Assembly (NCBI GenBank): GCA_030770545.1
Contig: CM061107.1
Coordinates: 377,001-441,000, forward strand
Source: Macropodus opercularis
Lineage: Eukaryota; Chordata; Actinopteri; Anabantiformes; Osphronemidae
Direction: 5' to 3'
Length of the DNA stretch: 64,000 nucleotides
The position numbers and the translations under genes were made by a program. Shown one piece after another: positions 8,048 to 19,665 of the stretch. Under the pieces are notes generated by a model, which saw only the letters and a list, made by a program, of their open reading frames with translations, did no database searches and had not been told where the DNA came from. Every line of letters starts with the position of its first letter. The first letter of the stretch is position 1.

Positions 8048-11000
8048 ATGTTTTGCTTCTGCCTGCAGAGTTCTCTGCTGAAGCTCCAGGCACTGGAGGT
8101 GGACGGGGGCCCCTCGCTGGGTCCCTCCCCAGAGGAGAGCCCCCCTCCCCTGGGCAGCAAGGAGCAGAAGAGCCCTGGCGGCCTGACCAACCTGGCAGGA
8201 GGGAAGGAGGGAAAGACGCTGGCTCAGTGCCACAGTGTCGCTGAGGAGAACAGGCCAGGTCTGTCTGCCAGTGTATACCTGTCTGTCTGCCAGTGCATCG
8301 CTACCTGTCTGTCTGTCTGTCTCTCTCTACCTGTCTGTCTATCTGTCTGTCTGTCTCTACCTGTCTGTCTGTCTCTACATGTCTTTCTGTCTGTCTCTAC
8401 CTGTCTTTCTGTCTGTCTCTACCTGTCTGTCTCTACATGTCTGTCTATCTGTCTGTCTGTCTCTACCTGTCTTTCTGTCTCTACATGTCTGTCTGTCTGT
8501 TTCTACCTGTCTTTCTGTCTCTACCTGTCTGTCTGTCTGTCTCTACCTGTCTTTCTGTCTGTCTCTACCTGTCTGTCTGTCTCTACCTGTCTGTCTGTCT
8601 GTCTGTCTCTACATGTCTGTCTATCTGTCTGTCTGTCTCTACATGTCTTTCTGTCTGTCTCTACCTGTCTGTCTGTCTCTACCTGTCTGTCTGTCTGTCT
8701 GTCTCTACATGTCTGTCTATCTGTCTGTCTGTCTCTACCTGTCTGTCTGTCTCTACATGTCTTTCTGTCTGTCTCTACCTGTCTGTCTGTCTGTCTCTAC
8801 CTGTCTGTCTCTACATGTCTGTCTATCTGTCTGTCTGTCTCTACCTGTCTTTCTGTCTCTACATGTCTGTCTGTCTGTTTCTACCTGTCTTTCTGTCTCT
8901 ACCTGTCTGTCTGTCTGTCTCTACCTGTCTTTCTGTCTCTACATGTCTGTCTACCTGTTTGTCTTTCTGTCTCTACATGTCTGTCTGTCTGTTTCTACCT
9001 GTCTGTCTATCTGTCTGTCTGTCTCTACCTGTCTGTCTGCCAGTGTATCGCTACCTGTCTGTCTGTCTGTCTCTACCTGTCTTTCTGTCTCTACATGTCT
9101 GTCTACCTGTTTGTCTTTCTGTCTCTACATGTCTGTCTGTCTGTCTCTACTTGTCTGTCTGTCTGTCTCTACTCATATAATTAAACATTTAGATTTTCAA
9201 AACTTTTCATCAAAGGTGACGACTGTTTTTCTTCTCCTCCTTTTCCTTCTTCTCCTTCTTCTGCTTCTCCTTCGTCTTCTCCTCCTTCTTCTTCTTCTTC
9301 TTCTCCTTTGTCTCCTTCTCCTTCTCCTCCTCCTTCCTCCGGTGCACTGACCCTCAGAACCTGCTTCGTGTCTGACCAGACACTGACTGAGAGGCTGCGT
9401 CCGTCTCATGGTTCATTACATTTATGGTCCTGTGTTTTTGCAGAGCTCCTGTTGGTGCAGCCTCGACCTCCACAGTCTCCCAGAACGCAGCCCCTCACCC
9501 CTGACAGAGCCCTGCCCTCCAGCCCTCATCACTCCCCCACCAGCCCGGGCAGCGAGGAGGGAGGAGGAGGCGAAGGAGCTGGTGGCGCTCTGCTCCAGCT
9601 GCTGTCCGGCGGCCCCAGCCCCCTGCCGTCGCCTCGATGCCTCAGCCACAGCCTGAGGTTCAGCTCGGACCCCGACTCCGCACCGTCGCCGCCCTGCAGC
9701 CAGCAGTACATGCTGTGAGTCCCGTTTGCTGGGTCCGGACTAGGAACGCTCGGGTCTTCAGACGCGTCGTGGTGACTTAGGGAGGATTTGAAGTGTAGTT
9801 CTGTTAAGTATCTCTAAATCGGGTCCAAACGTGCATGTGCTGGGACCAGTGATCCACATCCGGTCCCCAGGAGAACTTTGACTGCAGGATGCAGGACTAA
9901 TAAACTGACAAACATCAGATGAGGAGAAGACGTAAACCCTCAGCGATGGCTGTCGTCCTCTCTTTGACACTGACGGGCAGCGAAGGCCATGAAGTGGGTC
10001 ACAACCCTGAGCTTCAGCCTGTGTGTCAGAGAGAAGGCGACACGATGGAGGGAGACGACTCGATGCAGAGATCAACGACCAAACACAGCAACGCGAGCTG
10101 TTAGAGTCAGAGACGGCTCCCATGAAATAAAGCTTCAGTGGGGTCATCTGTGCATTTGCTTTTTTAATGTCTGCGTTTGGGCCCAGGTCTCGGTTCCGGG
10201 GCGGCAGGATGGACGGGTCCGACGATGAGAGTTCCTCCTCCGTCCTCTTCCTCACCAGACAGATTCAGACTCTTAAGAAGAGGGTTCGCAGGTTCGAAGA
10301 TCAGTTTGAGCAGGAGATGAACTACAAGGTAACTGAACCGAGCTGTGGCTGCTCCAACGTGGTCAGTCGCAGCTTCACGCTTACAAATTATTCAGAGCGA
10401 TGTTGATCGTTGTTGATCCCTGCGTTTCTCCAGTAACGGGCTGGTTTAAACATGGTGATGATGGTGGTATTGATCGTTCCCTGGTGTGTTCTTTCCTTCT
10501 CAGCCATCCCATAATGATAAATACTCAAACCCAGAGATGGTCAGAGTGATGAATGAACTGGCGAAAGCTCGCAAGCAGCTCAAAGGTAGGTCCCAGCCGG
10601 ACTCTGACCTGCGATTGCTGCGTTGCTCTGATGTGCTTGACTGGTCTGTGGCTTCTCTGCAGAGCTGAGGCTCAGACAGTCGGTGTTTGAGTCAAAGGAG
10701 GAGGACGGCGACGGAAACGCTGACAGGTAACCACACCTGCTCCGCTCACTCTGCTGCTTTTGGCCACGTTCCCTTTCACTTTGAGATTCCGCCGCGTTCT
10801 CAGTCATGACGCGTCTGTCGGCCTCCTGCAGGTTCGGCGCTGGGCAGCAGGGGGCGTCAGAGCACAAACCCACCCTGGAGGAAACCGTGGAGTCTCTGTT
10901 CAGACGACTGAGGGAGAAGAGACGAGCTCTGGGTCTGCCCGACAACATGAAGGTGCGTTGTGCATCCTGAGATCCTCAGTCCTGTCTGAGTTTACGATAC

Positions 11001-12064
11001 AACGAAGCTTCGAATGGCCAGAAACGTGGCTGTGTGTGCAGGAGATGACCCAGGCCCAGATGGTGCTGGAGAAGATCACGCTCCAGAAGTGTCTGCTGTA
11101 CTGTGAGAGTCTGCACGGCCGCCCGGTGAGGAGCCGGCGTCATGTCCGAGCCCCTCAGCATCAGAGCAGGGTCACTACAGCGTCTGTGTTTCTGCTTCTT
11201 AGGGCAACAAACAGGAGAAGAACCTGGTGAAGCCCCTGTACGACAGATACCAGCTGATCAAGCGCCTGCTGTGCGCCAGCCCCACCTTCACCACCATAGT
11301 AAGACTCGCAGACACTTACTCCACAGAAACGCGCCACGAGGACCTTTCACTGTTCGCGTCTCTGTCTCAGGAGGAAGAGGACGGTTCTGACGACGACTCC
11401 ACGAGCTCCACGACGCTCGACGAGCTGCTCGTCCCGCCTCCGTGCACAGCGAGCCGCCAGCCCGTCGGGGAGGAGGACAGCGACCGGGACAGCGACCCGG
11501 CCTTCGTGTCCCCGCTGGATGAAGTGAAAGGCGTCCGCCAGCCGCCGGCGCTCACCATGGCCAACCTGCACGCAGCCTCCAGGTCAGTGCCTGACCCAGA
11601 GAACCTCCTGTCTCCATTCAGCATCTGTTTGATTAAGCAGAACCTGAAGATCCAGCGGGCAGTACCGCTCAGTGGTGCATGTGCTTAAGCCCTCGTGTCT
11701 GGATCCAGGTCTCAGCTGCTGCAGTGTCTGCGTGAGACCAGAGCAGAGAAGAAGACGAGGCGTAAAGTTCTGAGGGAGTTTGAGGACGAGTTTTACCGAC
11801 AGACTGGAAGGTGAGAGGCAGCGCTGGGCCCGCCCAGAAACACGCTCAATAGCAGAACCTAGTGTGTTTTCACTGGATCAGAACCCGTCCTGTTTCTGTA
11901 GGCTCCATCTGTGACAGTTAATATCTGTGCTTTGTGACAGAATCTGCCAGAAGGAGGATCGTAGCCCGATGAAGGACGAATACCAGGAGTACAAGCAGCT
12001 CAAAGCGAAGCTCCGGCTGCTGGAAGTGCTGCTCAGCAAACAGGGCGTCACCAAACCCATGTGA
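8048..12064 (+). CDS. fam13c: FAM13C (family with sequence similarity 13 member C)
   Basis: FAM13C is a conserved protein of poorly known function that lacks the RhoGAP domain of FAM13A. Eleven coding exons are 8048-8258, 9444-9714, 10187-10328, 10504-10585, 10663-10726, 10832-10952, 11042-11125, 11203-11298, 11371-11582, 11709-11810 and 11941-12064, totalling 1509 nt or 502 residues. The start MFCFCLQ matches the FAM13C N-terminus (MFSCFCFSLQ in human). Further marks are PSPLPSPRCL, DPDSAPSPPCSQQYML, QIQTLKKRVRRFEDQFEQE, NPEMVRVMNELAKARKQLKE, LVKPLYDRYQLIKRLL, MANLHAA, LREFEDEFYRQTGR and YKQLKAKLRLLEVLLSKQ at the C-terminus. Coiled-coil segments and an acidic EEEDGSDDDS stretch are visible. 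The N-terminus and PSPRC/DPDSAPSPP block favour FAM13C over FAM13A or B. Intron 1 is mostly tandem repeat. Confidence 0.93.
8260..9174. repeat. CTGT/CTAC compound tandem array in fam13c intron 1
   Basis: About 0.9 kb built from CTGT tetramers broken at intervals by CTAC, TTTCTGTC and ATGTC variants, giving a higher-order unit of roughly CTGTCTGTCTCTAC. It begins immediately at the exon 1 splice donor (gtctgtctgcc) and fills most of the first intron. It is stop-free in several frames, so it yields long meaningless ORFs. Confidence 0.97.
9225..9345. repeat. CTT/CTC polypyrimidine tract in fam13c intron 1
   Basis: A nearly pure pyrimidine run of CTT and CTC triplets, about 100 bases upstream of the exon 2 acceptor. 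It may have grown from a polypyrimidine tract, or simply be a microsatellite. Confidence 0.9.
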
Positions 12065-12961
12065 GCGACGGAAGCTGTCTGATCTCCCACCAGAACCAGA
12101 AACTGTCGTAGCCCACGTGTTCGTAATGTAACGTGTTAGACAAGCCGTCGGTAGAAAGCCAACATCTCCAGCATCGCACAGTGTTAGTGAGCCATCCACT
12201 CCAGCCCGGAGGCGAACTCTGGACCAAAGGGGGTTTTTCAGGACTAGAAGCACTTTAACCTGTCGGCTGGGGTCTGGGCCACCTTTAGAACGAGGACCGA
12301 ACGTTACCCTGCTCTGGAGTCTGCTGACGTTTATCTGTGAAACAGCCTCAGGATCAAAGATGCAATGTACAGATTCCTGAGAGCGTCCTACTCCTCACGT
12401 CCAGAACCACGCGGACAGATGCCTCCTTACTCGTACCATAGCACTTTACATTAAAGGGGAATTTATTTATGGTCGCTAGCATCACATTACAGCTGAGACA
12501 CTTGGATCGGATCAGAACTGTTCGTAGTGAAGGGCTTCGACCCACATTCCAGTGAATGTGCTGCGAGACAAGGTCTCCATCATCGCTTCACGTTGTGTCG
12601 TCGTGTCTTATGAGGCCAATTCTGCCGTCAGTGTTTCAAACAAATTCCTGCTTGACAGCGATCGTGGACTGGATGGAAAGGTCCCCGAGCTGTTGCGTGA
12701 TTCTGTTTGCTTCATACATTTATATACTAAACTACAACGTTTAAATAAATATTTTTGCTATTATCACTTCTGCATCATTTTTACTGAAGAAAGCAAAAAA
12801 AACCACAAATACAAAGAGAAACACAAGACTATGATTTAATGTCAGGATACGTGAAGCTCTATGTACTTTATTATGGCTTCATTAAACAACCAAAGCAGGT
12901 ATTAACCGTCTCGTCTGTACACGTTTGAGTCCTTTGTTGCTCCGTAAAGCTGGACGAGTGA
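12065..12961. other. Tail-to-tail 3' UTRs of fam13c and asah2
   Basis: The fam13c 3' UTR runs from 12065 to a poly(A) signal AATAAA at 12744-12749. The asah2 3' UTR comes from the other side, with AATAAA on the minus strand at 12867-12872. The two transcripts would end about 100 bases apart. No other gene is seen. Confidence 0.7.
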
Positions 12962-15900
12962 CTAGCGGGAGTAAAAGCTGGACGCAACTCTGAAGACGCC
13001 GGACGCTCCTTCGTACGCAGTGATGACGGGTTGAAGACCTTTCCACTGTTTGTAGTGTCCGAAGTGTCTGATCCTGTAGGAACCGCTGGGAGCCGACGGC
13101 GGAACGTGCCACTCGACCGTAGCGTTGCTCTGCCGGTTGGAACCTTTCAGCCAGTGAAACCTGCACAACACACAGTTTGAGACTCAGACACAAGGGAACC
13201 ACAATTACAAAGAAACCAGGATTATTACTGACTAGCAGCAATTAGTTTAACTGTTACTTGCTGAACCAAGTGATTAATAGATGAAACAACGATGGAAACG
13301 TTTTCTGAAAAGTAATGTGCGTCATCGCAAATTCGAAATAAAAGATAGAAAAGTGCTGCCATTAAAATATCTATAAATATTGGTTTATAGCTGCGTTAGG
13401 ACTACCTTGTCTCCCATGATGCATCTGTGTGGACAACATCCCAGGTTTGTGTTGTGTTGTCAAACATCTCCACAGTCACAAAGGTTTTATCTCTCTACAA
13501 CATGAAACACGACAGAGAAGTTAGCTGCTGCTTTTCTAGACCCGAGGAGATGAAGGCGAAACAAACAATGTTGTTTTTGAGTCTCACAATGTCGCCAGAG
13601 TGTCGAGGGTTTCCTGCCACGAACGTGACCGACACAACATCACCCTGAAAAAACGGAAATGAATAAATGAGCGAAGGCGAGCGGTGCAGTGCTGAGGAAC
13701 CCAACGGGCCGGACAGCGCGAGCCCGCCCCACCTGTCTGTAGACGGGGAAAACCTCCTGCAGGACGTCGCCAAAGCTGCTGTTGTCTGGTTTCTGGTCAC
13801 TGGCTGCTGCAGGAATCCAGCTGAAGAGAAACTCGGTGAAGAAAGGAGGCTGAGGTCCAGACGGCAGCTCGGACTCTTTGTCCTGGGAGCATAACACACA
13901 AGTGGCAAACATACAGCTGATCTTTTTGCGTCGTCGTCATTTAGTCAGTTCAAAGCAGCTCACGGCAGATTTTCAGGGTTTAAGGTCTGATCGGCTTACT
14001 CTCACCTGTGCGATTGCTTTGGCGAGACCTCTGAACTTTTGCAGGTAGGCGCTGAGCGTGTGCGGGCCGTAGATGGTGGAGGCTCCTTCGTAGCGCTGCA
14101 CCTGGAAGACACAGGCGTTGGCACGGAAACGTCTTCCCTAAGCACGCACACGTTTCGCCTTAGGCGCATACCTGGTACTCTTCGTACGTGGTGATGTAGT
14201 GCGTGTACACGTTACTCAGGCCGGCGATCACCACCTCAGTGTCTGTGAACGTCCCCTCAGACTCCAGCTCCTACAATAAGCGAAACGCAGTAATGGCAGC
14301 GCTGAACGGAGTCTTATCGCTCCAGCGGATGTTTCTCACCTGTTTGACAGCTTCCCTCAACCTCCTTCCTGACATGGTCCTGCCAACACACAAACGCAGC
14401 CCGAGGTCAGAGGTGGCGCTATTGACTTTTAGTTCTATTGGTAAAGCGTAGTTACGTCATCTCTCCAGGAACGGCTAAGACGGCCACTGATCCGATGGTG
14501 AGCATCTGAACGTCGACGACCTCTGGATGCCAGGGCAGCGGCCAGTTCATCTGCACAGACACACATCAGCACGACTGCACTCGCAGCATCTGTCAGCAGC
14601 TGCGTTAGCGGTGCCCAACGACCTCACCTCCCCGGTGCTGAGCAGGATCGGTTTGGGGTCGTGACATTCCTGCGTCTCGTTGGACGGCTTGCCCAGGACG
14701 GCGTCTCTGATGCCGTCCCAGAAGGGGTCACCTTCCACAGCACCTTCAGAGCGAGACGGGCTTTTACATGAAGTCAGCGACAGAGGCTGCAGTGAGCGAA
14801 GAGGTAAACGCACCCTGAGTGAAGTTGAGGCCTCCTCCTCCGTCGATGGTTCCTGCTGCAAAGCTGTGACCCAGAGCGGGTTTGCAGGTCCGGACCTGCC
14901 ACACACCACAAAGTCAAGAACCGGTCTACGGAGGGTCACAACACTTCCCACCACCCTCTCGCTGACCGTGTGCGTGGCGTTGATCTGAACGCTGACGTCC
15001 GTCATGTTGACCCACTGATGAGCAGAGTGAAGCGGGCCGGTCACCTCCTCCACGGCGCTGGCGTACAGCTCCTGCAGGGGCAGCACCACAAACACTACAC
15101 AAAACTACATCCGCTCTCAGTTTACAGTCAAACGGGTCAACATGTGACGACTGGTTCACGGCCCGGACCCGAGCCCCGGCAGACACGCCGGTACCTTGGC
15201 CTTCCTGTAGACGTTGCGTCCAATGATCCTCGTGCTCTCGAACATGTCGTGTCCGGGTCCGTACGCCTGACACATCACAGTCTGCCAGACACACCAGCTG
15301 TTTACAGGCTGCTCGTTACACTGCATTCATGGAGGCGCGCGCACACTTACGCCTCCTACTGGACAGGAGCTGTTCAGGTAGTCGCAGGGACGTCCAGTGT
15401 TGGCACAGTGAGGCCCTTTGGTGTTGGGGCTGACGTCGCCGAGGTTACTGGACGAGAACCCGGCGACGAAACTTCCCTGAGACAGAACGTGTTCACCTGA
15501 TATGTTGGATCTCAGGAACCTTATTTATTCAGCAGCGGTTGAACCGGAGCAGCGAGTTACTGCCAGTTACCTGCCCAGGAAGGTCTCCAGGATTCTTGTC
15601 CTGCTCCAGCAGGTAGGAGGCGTAGCCCATGTTGTCACTGCTCAGCATCTGGTTGGTGTAGTTCATGCTGACGGCGTGGACGGCGAACCAGCTGCGAAGT
15701 AGAGGGAGACGACGGCGTCACACGGGAAGCACCTCGTGAACGCAGGTGATCCTTGGAGGACCGGTCGGCGCCAGCGCGTACCTGATCATGCCGATGCCGT
15801 CTCCATCCAGGTCAGTGAGCTTCAGCACCACCACCTTCTTATCCGTGTTCGTCTTATACCTGAAAGCAGGAAGAGTCAACAGCGAGTGTGAACAGCAGAA

Positions 15901-17314
15901 TTCTTCTCTCTCTGTGTCGTCGCTCACCTTTGTCTCTCGCCCTCGGGGTTGTTCAGGTACGAGTGAGGGCTCCTGTTCAGGCTGCTGTCGTCCAGGTCCC
16001 CTCGGTTCCGGTAAATCCTGCCTGGCCTCATGTTGCGGTGGGCTATGTCTACGCTCTGGAAACAGTTGGATTGCGTTGGGTTCAGGTGGGCCGTGCGTAA
16101 ACTCCAGCGTTAGTAAACCACACGCACCTTGACGATGCCGTTGACCAGCGCCTGGGCCGACTCCTTGATGTAGCCTTTGCTGGTCACCATGAACAGCGTG
16201 TACTGGAAATAGCCGCCCAGTCCACAGTGGGTGTGAGTCCCGCTCAGAACCACGTTATCCCGCCGGTACAGGTCCCCGTACTTCGCCTGCAGCGCCTGCA
16301 GAACCTGCACAGACGCACGGACAGCAGCGCTTACGGAACTGGTTCCGGACCAGCTCTGGTGGGTTACAGGTTAGTGACGCGTGTGAGTCCACCTCCAATC
16401 GCAGCCTCTGTGATATCATCCCCACGTCGGCAGTGACGAACGCGACTCTCCGCGTCCCGTCGGCGATGATGAAGGCTCGACTGTAGAGGCGAGTGTGTAT
16501 CCCTGCAGCCGTCTGCTGAGGGTTGGCATAGCCCATCTGCACACAGCAGGGAGCAGCAGGTGACCTCTGTGGTACTGAACACACCCAGTCTACGGGTCGG
16601 ACCCATCGCTACCGAGCCGCCTGTCAACAAATCACTTTCTGCGTAAAACCAGTTTTAAAGCAGTTCACTGCCAACAAAGCAGAATCTAGAACTGGTTCTG
16701 GTGATTCAGCATTCTGGGCCTGAAACTGACTCCACGGTCATGATCGGTTCCATCGTGGTTCAGCAGCAGCTGTGATAAATGGAACTGAGCTTGGACCCTG
16801 TGCTGATTCTTGCAGTTTGCTTTGTTTTTGCCAGTTTATTGTCCTGTGACTCAGCTCGTTTTATTAACGCTGCCATAAAGATTATCAGACCCACCACACC
16901 CAGTCCAACTGGACTTGACTTTTATGCCGATGTTTTGTCCAAGTTACACGTGATCTTGCTGTGTTTGGTACTGACCATAGGGATTTCAGCCGGCGGCCCG
17001 GTGCAGTCGGCTCGGCCCACTCCGATCAGGTAGGGATCGTGCTGAGGCTGCGGACTGGGAGGAAGAGTCGGAACTGGCCCTGGATCAGAATCTGCCGACA
17101 GCAGATAATTAGAGGCTGCGACCGTCGGTGCCGAGTCAGCTCCAGTGTGTGTTGGACATAAACACAGTTTCTGATCCTTCTTACCTGCGTCCGTTTTCCA
17201 GACGACCGTCAGCGCGATCAGTGCGACGCACACGGTCGTCATCAGGACGAACAACACGGCCAGCGTCGCCTCCAGAGCCGACAAACCGCAGCATACAGAC
17301 TTCCTCCTGGCCAT
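12962..17314 (-). CDS. asah2: Neutral ceramidase (N-acylsphingosine amidohydrolase 2)
   Basis: Neutral ceramidase hydrolyses ceramide to sphingosine and fatty acid at the plasma membrane or in the gut lumen. Twenty coding exons from 17185-17314 down to 12962-13160 sum to 2247 nt, or 748 residues (human 780). The N-terminus MARRKSVCCGLSALEATL continues into a signal-anchor (LAVLFVLMTTVCVALIALTV). A short Pro/Ser-rich stretch follows, much smaller than the mammalian mucin box. The catalytic domain carries YLIGVGRADCTG, LYSRAFIIADG, DNVVLSGTHTHCG (zinc-binding His), FAVHAVSMN, SNLGDVSPN (the Ser in this motif is the nucleophile in bacterial and human enzymes), HSAHQWVNMT, LGHSFAAGTIDGGGG, GDPFWDGIRD, TMSGRRLREAV and YTHYITTYEEYQ. 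The C-terminal Ig-like domain includes NATVEWHVP and YRIRHFGHYK. All expected catalytic motifs are intact. Confidence 0.97.
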
Positions 17315-17328
17315 GATGTCGGTCAGCA

Positions 17329-17403
17329 CTGGACAGGACACCGAGACAGAACCGTCCTCACTGAGGCCTGATCCTGGACAGGACACCGAGACAGAACCGT
17401 CCT
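17329..17403. repeat. Perfect 30-bp direct repeat next to the asah2 start
   Basis: Copies at 17329-17358 and 17374-17403 are identical over 30 bases (beginning CTGGACAGGACACCGAGACA), with a 45-base period. They lie just upstream of the asah2 ATG, so they are in its 5' UTR or promoter. Confidence 0.9.
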
Positions 17404-18353
17404 GAGACAGTCTGACTAGAGTGAAACTAGACTTCGTTTGAGGCCAACCTGGTATTTTGTTTCATACTGAGGCCTGCATCATCACCAGCAATGACACCCA
17501 CTGACTGACTCGTCTGGCTGAACCTGTTCTTCGCTGGTACCGACTCCAAATAAACTCAGACGGACTCACCTGCGGCTCGTCGAGCTTGACGCTGAAAGTG
17601 TTTGACGGCTGATCCCTGCAGCCTGTTTTACAGCTCGCATCCAGGCGCTGACGGCAGCAGTGGAGCCGTTATCGGACTGATACCGCAGATAAAACGGACC
17701 TGTCATCATCGTTACAGACACTGATTTCAGACACCAGCGGCTCATTCCTGACCTCGGAAAATAACCTAATGATAAAGAAACGATAAACAGGCTTCATCAG
17801 GAAGTGATTGCTGGTACACCTGTGGTAACTGAATCGTCACGGTAACATCATGAAGCAGCTCTGCCACCACGGTTCTCTATCCCTTAAGCTTATGTGTTGA
17901 CTTGACCTTTAACCCCAACCAGTGGGAGGACGAGCAGGAAGGAGGGCATCAGAACCGGCATCTGGACTTTAACCGGACCTTTGCTGTCAGGCTGGATGCT
18001 CCTGAGCCTTATTTACATAAAGACCAACACACGACTGAACCGCTTTCACAAGCAGCAGCTGCTGAGTAACTGCTCTCTGTGTATGTCCAACCCAGCTGGA
18101 CTTGATGGTTCTGTCTGTTGTCAGGTTGGGTTTTTCAGGTTTAAAAGTAACATTATTGAAAAGTGAAACTTTTCACCAAGTGTGACATTTATTTTTGATC
18201 ACGTTAGGGAGTAGAACCATGACCTTCATGATGCAGTCTAGTTTTTAATTACATTTCAAAAGTAGATCATGGTCGAATCAAACAGCCCAATCAAATCAAA
18301 ACGAAACACACACAACTGACTTCACAGTGAAAATGCTTCACCACGTGAGAACA
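17404..18353. other. asah2 upstream region; no other gene seen
   Basis: Near 17567-17600 a minus-strand stretch ends in a good donor (CCGCAG|GTGAGTC). This could be a non-coding first exon of asah2. Otherwise no exon or repeat is recognised. Confidence 0.4.
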
Positions 18354-18716
18354 CCTGAGGAGATATGAGGAGGCATGAGGAGGCATGAGGAGGCATGAGG
18401 ATATGAGGAGGTATGAGGAGGCATGAGGGCATGAGGAGGCATGAGGATATGAGGAGGTATGAGGAGGCATGAGGATATGAGGAGGTATGAGGAGGCATGA
18501 GGATATGAGGAGGTATGAGGAGGCATGAGGAGGCATGAGGATATGAGGAGGTATGAGGAGGCATGAGGATATGAGGAGGCATGAGGATATGAGGAGGTAT
18601 GAGGGCATGAGGAGGTATGAGGAGGCATGAGGATAAGAAGAGGCATGAGGAGGCATGAGGATATGAGGAGGCATGAGGAGGCATGAGGAGGCACGAGGAG
18701 GCACGAGGAGGCATGG
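18354..18716. repeat. GAGGAGGCATGAGGATAT minisatellite
   Basis: About 360 bases of alternating short units AGGAGGCATG, AGGAGGTATG and AGGATATG. It directly abuts exon 3 of the truncated MFAP4-like copy, where exons 4 to 6 would be expected. Confidence 0.95.
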
Positions 18717-18743
18717 AGGTGTGGAGCGCCAACGTTTCCTTAC

Positions 18744-19087
18744 CTTTATTCTGACGGCCTCAGAGCTCAAGTCACAGTGCATCTACACAAACAGGCCTGT
18801 TAGTCATGGTTTAGCTGATGTTGTACAGCTGCTTAGTGTCTGACAGGTGACGCGCACCTGGGCAGCCGACGTAGGTCCGATGGGGAAGATGGTGTAAACC
18901 GCTGGGTCTGCTGTTGTCCTGGTCGTAGAGCTCAGAACAGTCCTGAGGGAGGACGAGGGGCAGGCAGCTGCTGGATGGAGCCAGGAGCAGGAGGAGAACT
19001 GAGAACAGCTGGAACAGGAACGTTAGAAGAACGTCAATGTCAGTTAAAGCTAAACAGACTTTAGACAACGTTCTAAGTTACCTTCAT
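18744..19087 (-). pseudogene. MFAP4-like gene fragment, 5' exons only, frameshifted
   Basis: Three exons resemble the intact copy at 19666-21345. Exon 1 (19082-19087) encodes MK and has a normal donor. Exon 2 (18858-19008) encodes a signal peptide (LFSVLLLLLAPSSSCL) then LPQDCSELYDQDNSRPSG. There a 2-base deletion (AGCGGTTTAC against AGCGGGGTTTAC in the intact copy) moves the frame off the VYTIFPIGPTSA motif. Exon 3 (18744-18784) encodes HCDLSSEAVR. No fibrinogen-domain exons follow, and a minisatellite starts 28 bases later. The result is a 5' remnant without most of the fibrinogen domain. An assembly error could mimic the 2-base gap but not the missing exons. Confidence 0.8.
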
Positions 19088-19665
19088 CGTTCAGTTCGGA
19101 GACGCGACGAGATCCTGACCATGCGCTGACGCCTTGTTTGCACTTACTGACCTCAGATCAGTGACTGAACAGACAAACCTCTTTGGTAAACAGGGGAAAC
19201 CCGCTGTGTGGCCAGTGTGTGGATTCAGGGATTGCTTAAAACTGGAATCAACATGTGACGTCCAACTAAACTGTAGACTCCACGTTTTTGCTGTAATCGT
19301 TTACCTTATAGTGAAGAAGTTTTAGACCAAAGTTCCTCAACAAATGTAAAACATCCCCCAGTTCCAGCGAACTGGATTCATAGGGTGACGCATATGAACG
19401 TCTAGGTCGCACTGGTTGACACACTGCTCCACAGGCAACTGTCCTGACCAAGCTTTAATGAATTAAAAGCAGCATCAGGTACATAATCACAAGCAAACGT
19501 GGCTCAAGTCTGTCACAGCGAAACATTATCAGATGCCTTCGAAGGCTTCATGAGTCCAGATGTTGGGTTCTGTAACTGCTGAAACGTACCAGTAACCTTC
19601 TGATCATTTCCTTCCGGAGTCATGGTGAGGACGACCATGAGCTTCCTCCTCCATCGTTCCAGCGT

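Noticed and set aside
8039..9350. ORFs of 295-381 codons through the CTGT array
   Set aside because: Repeat artefacts in fam13c intron 1. Only the first about 70 codons of one frame (8048-8258) are real exon.
18291..18782. Minus-strand ORFs of 118-163 codons (PPHASSYPHASS repeats)
   Set aside because: Translation of the GAGGAGGCATG minisatellite. Only the 18744-18784 part is a genuine exon remnant.
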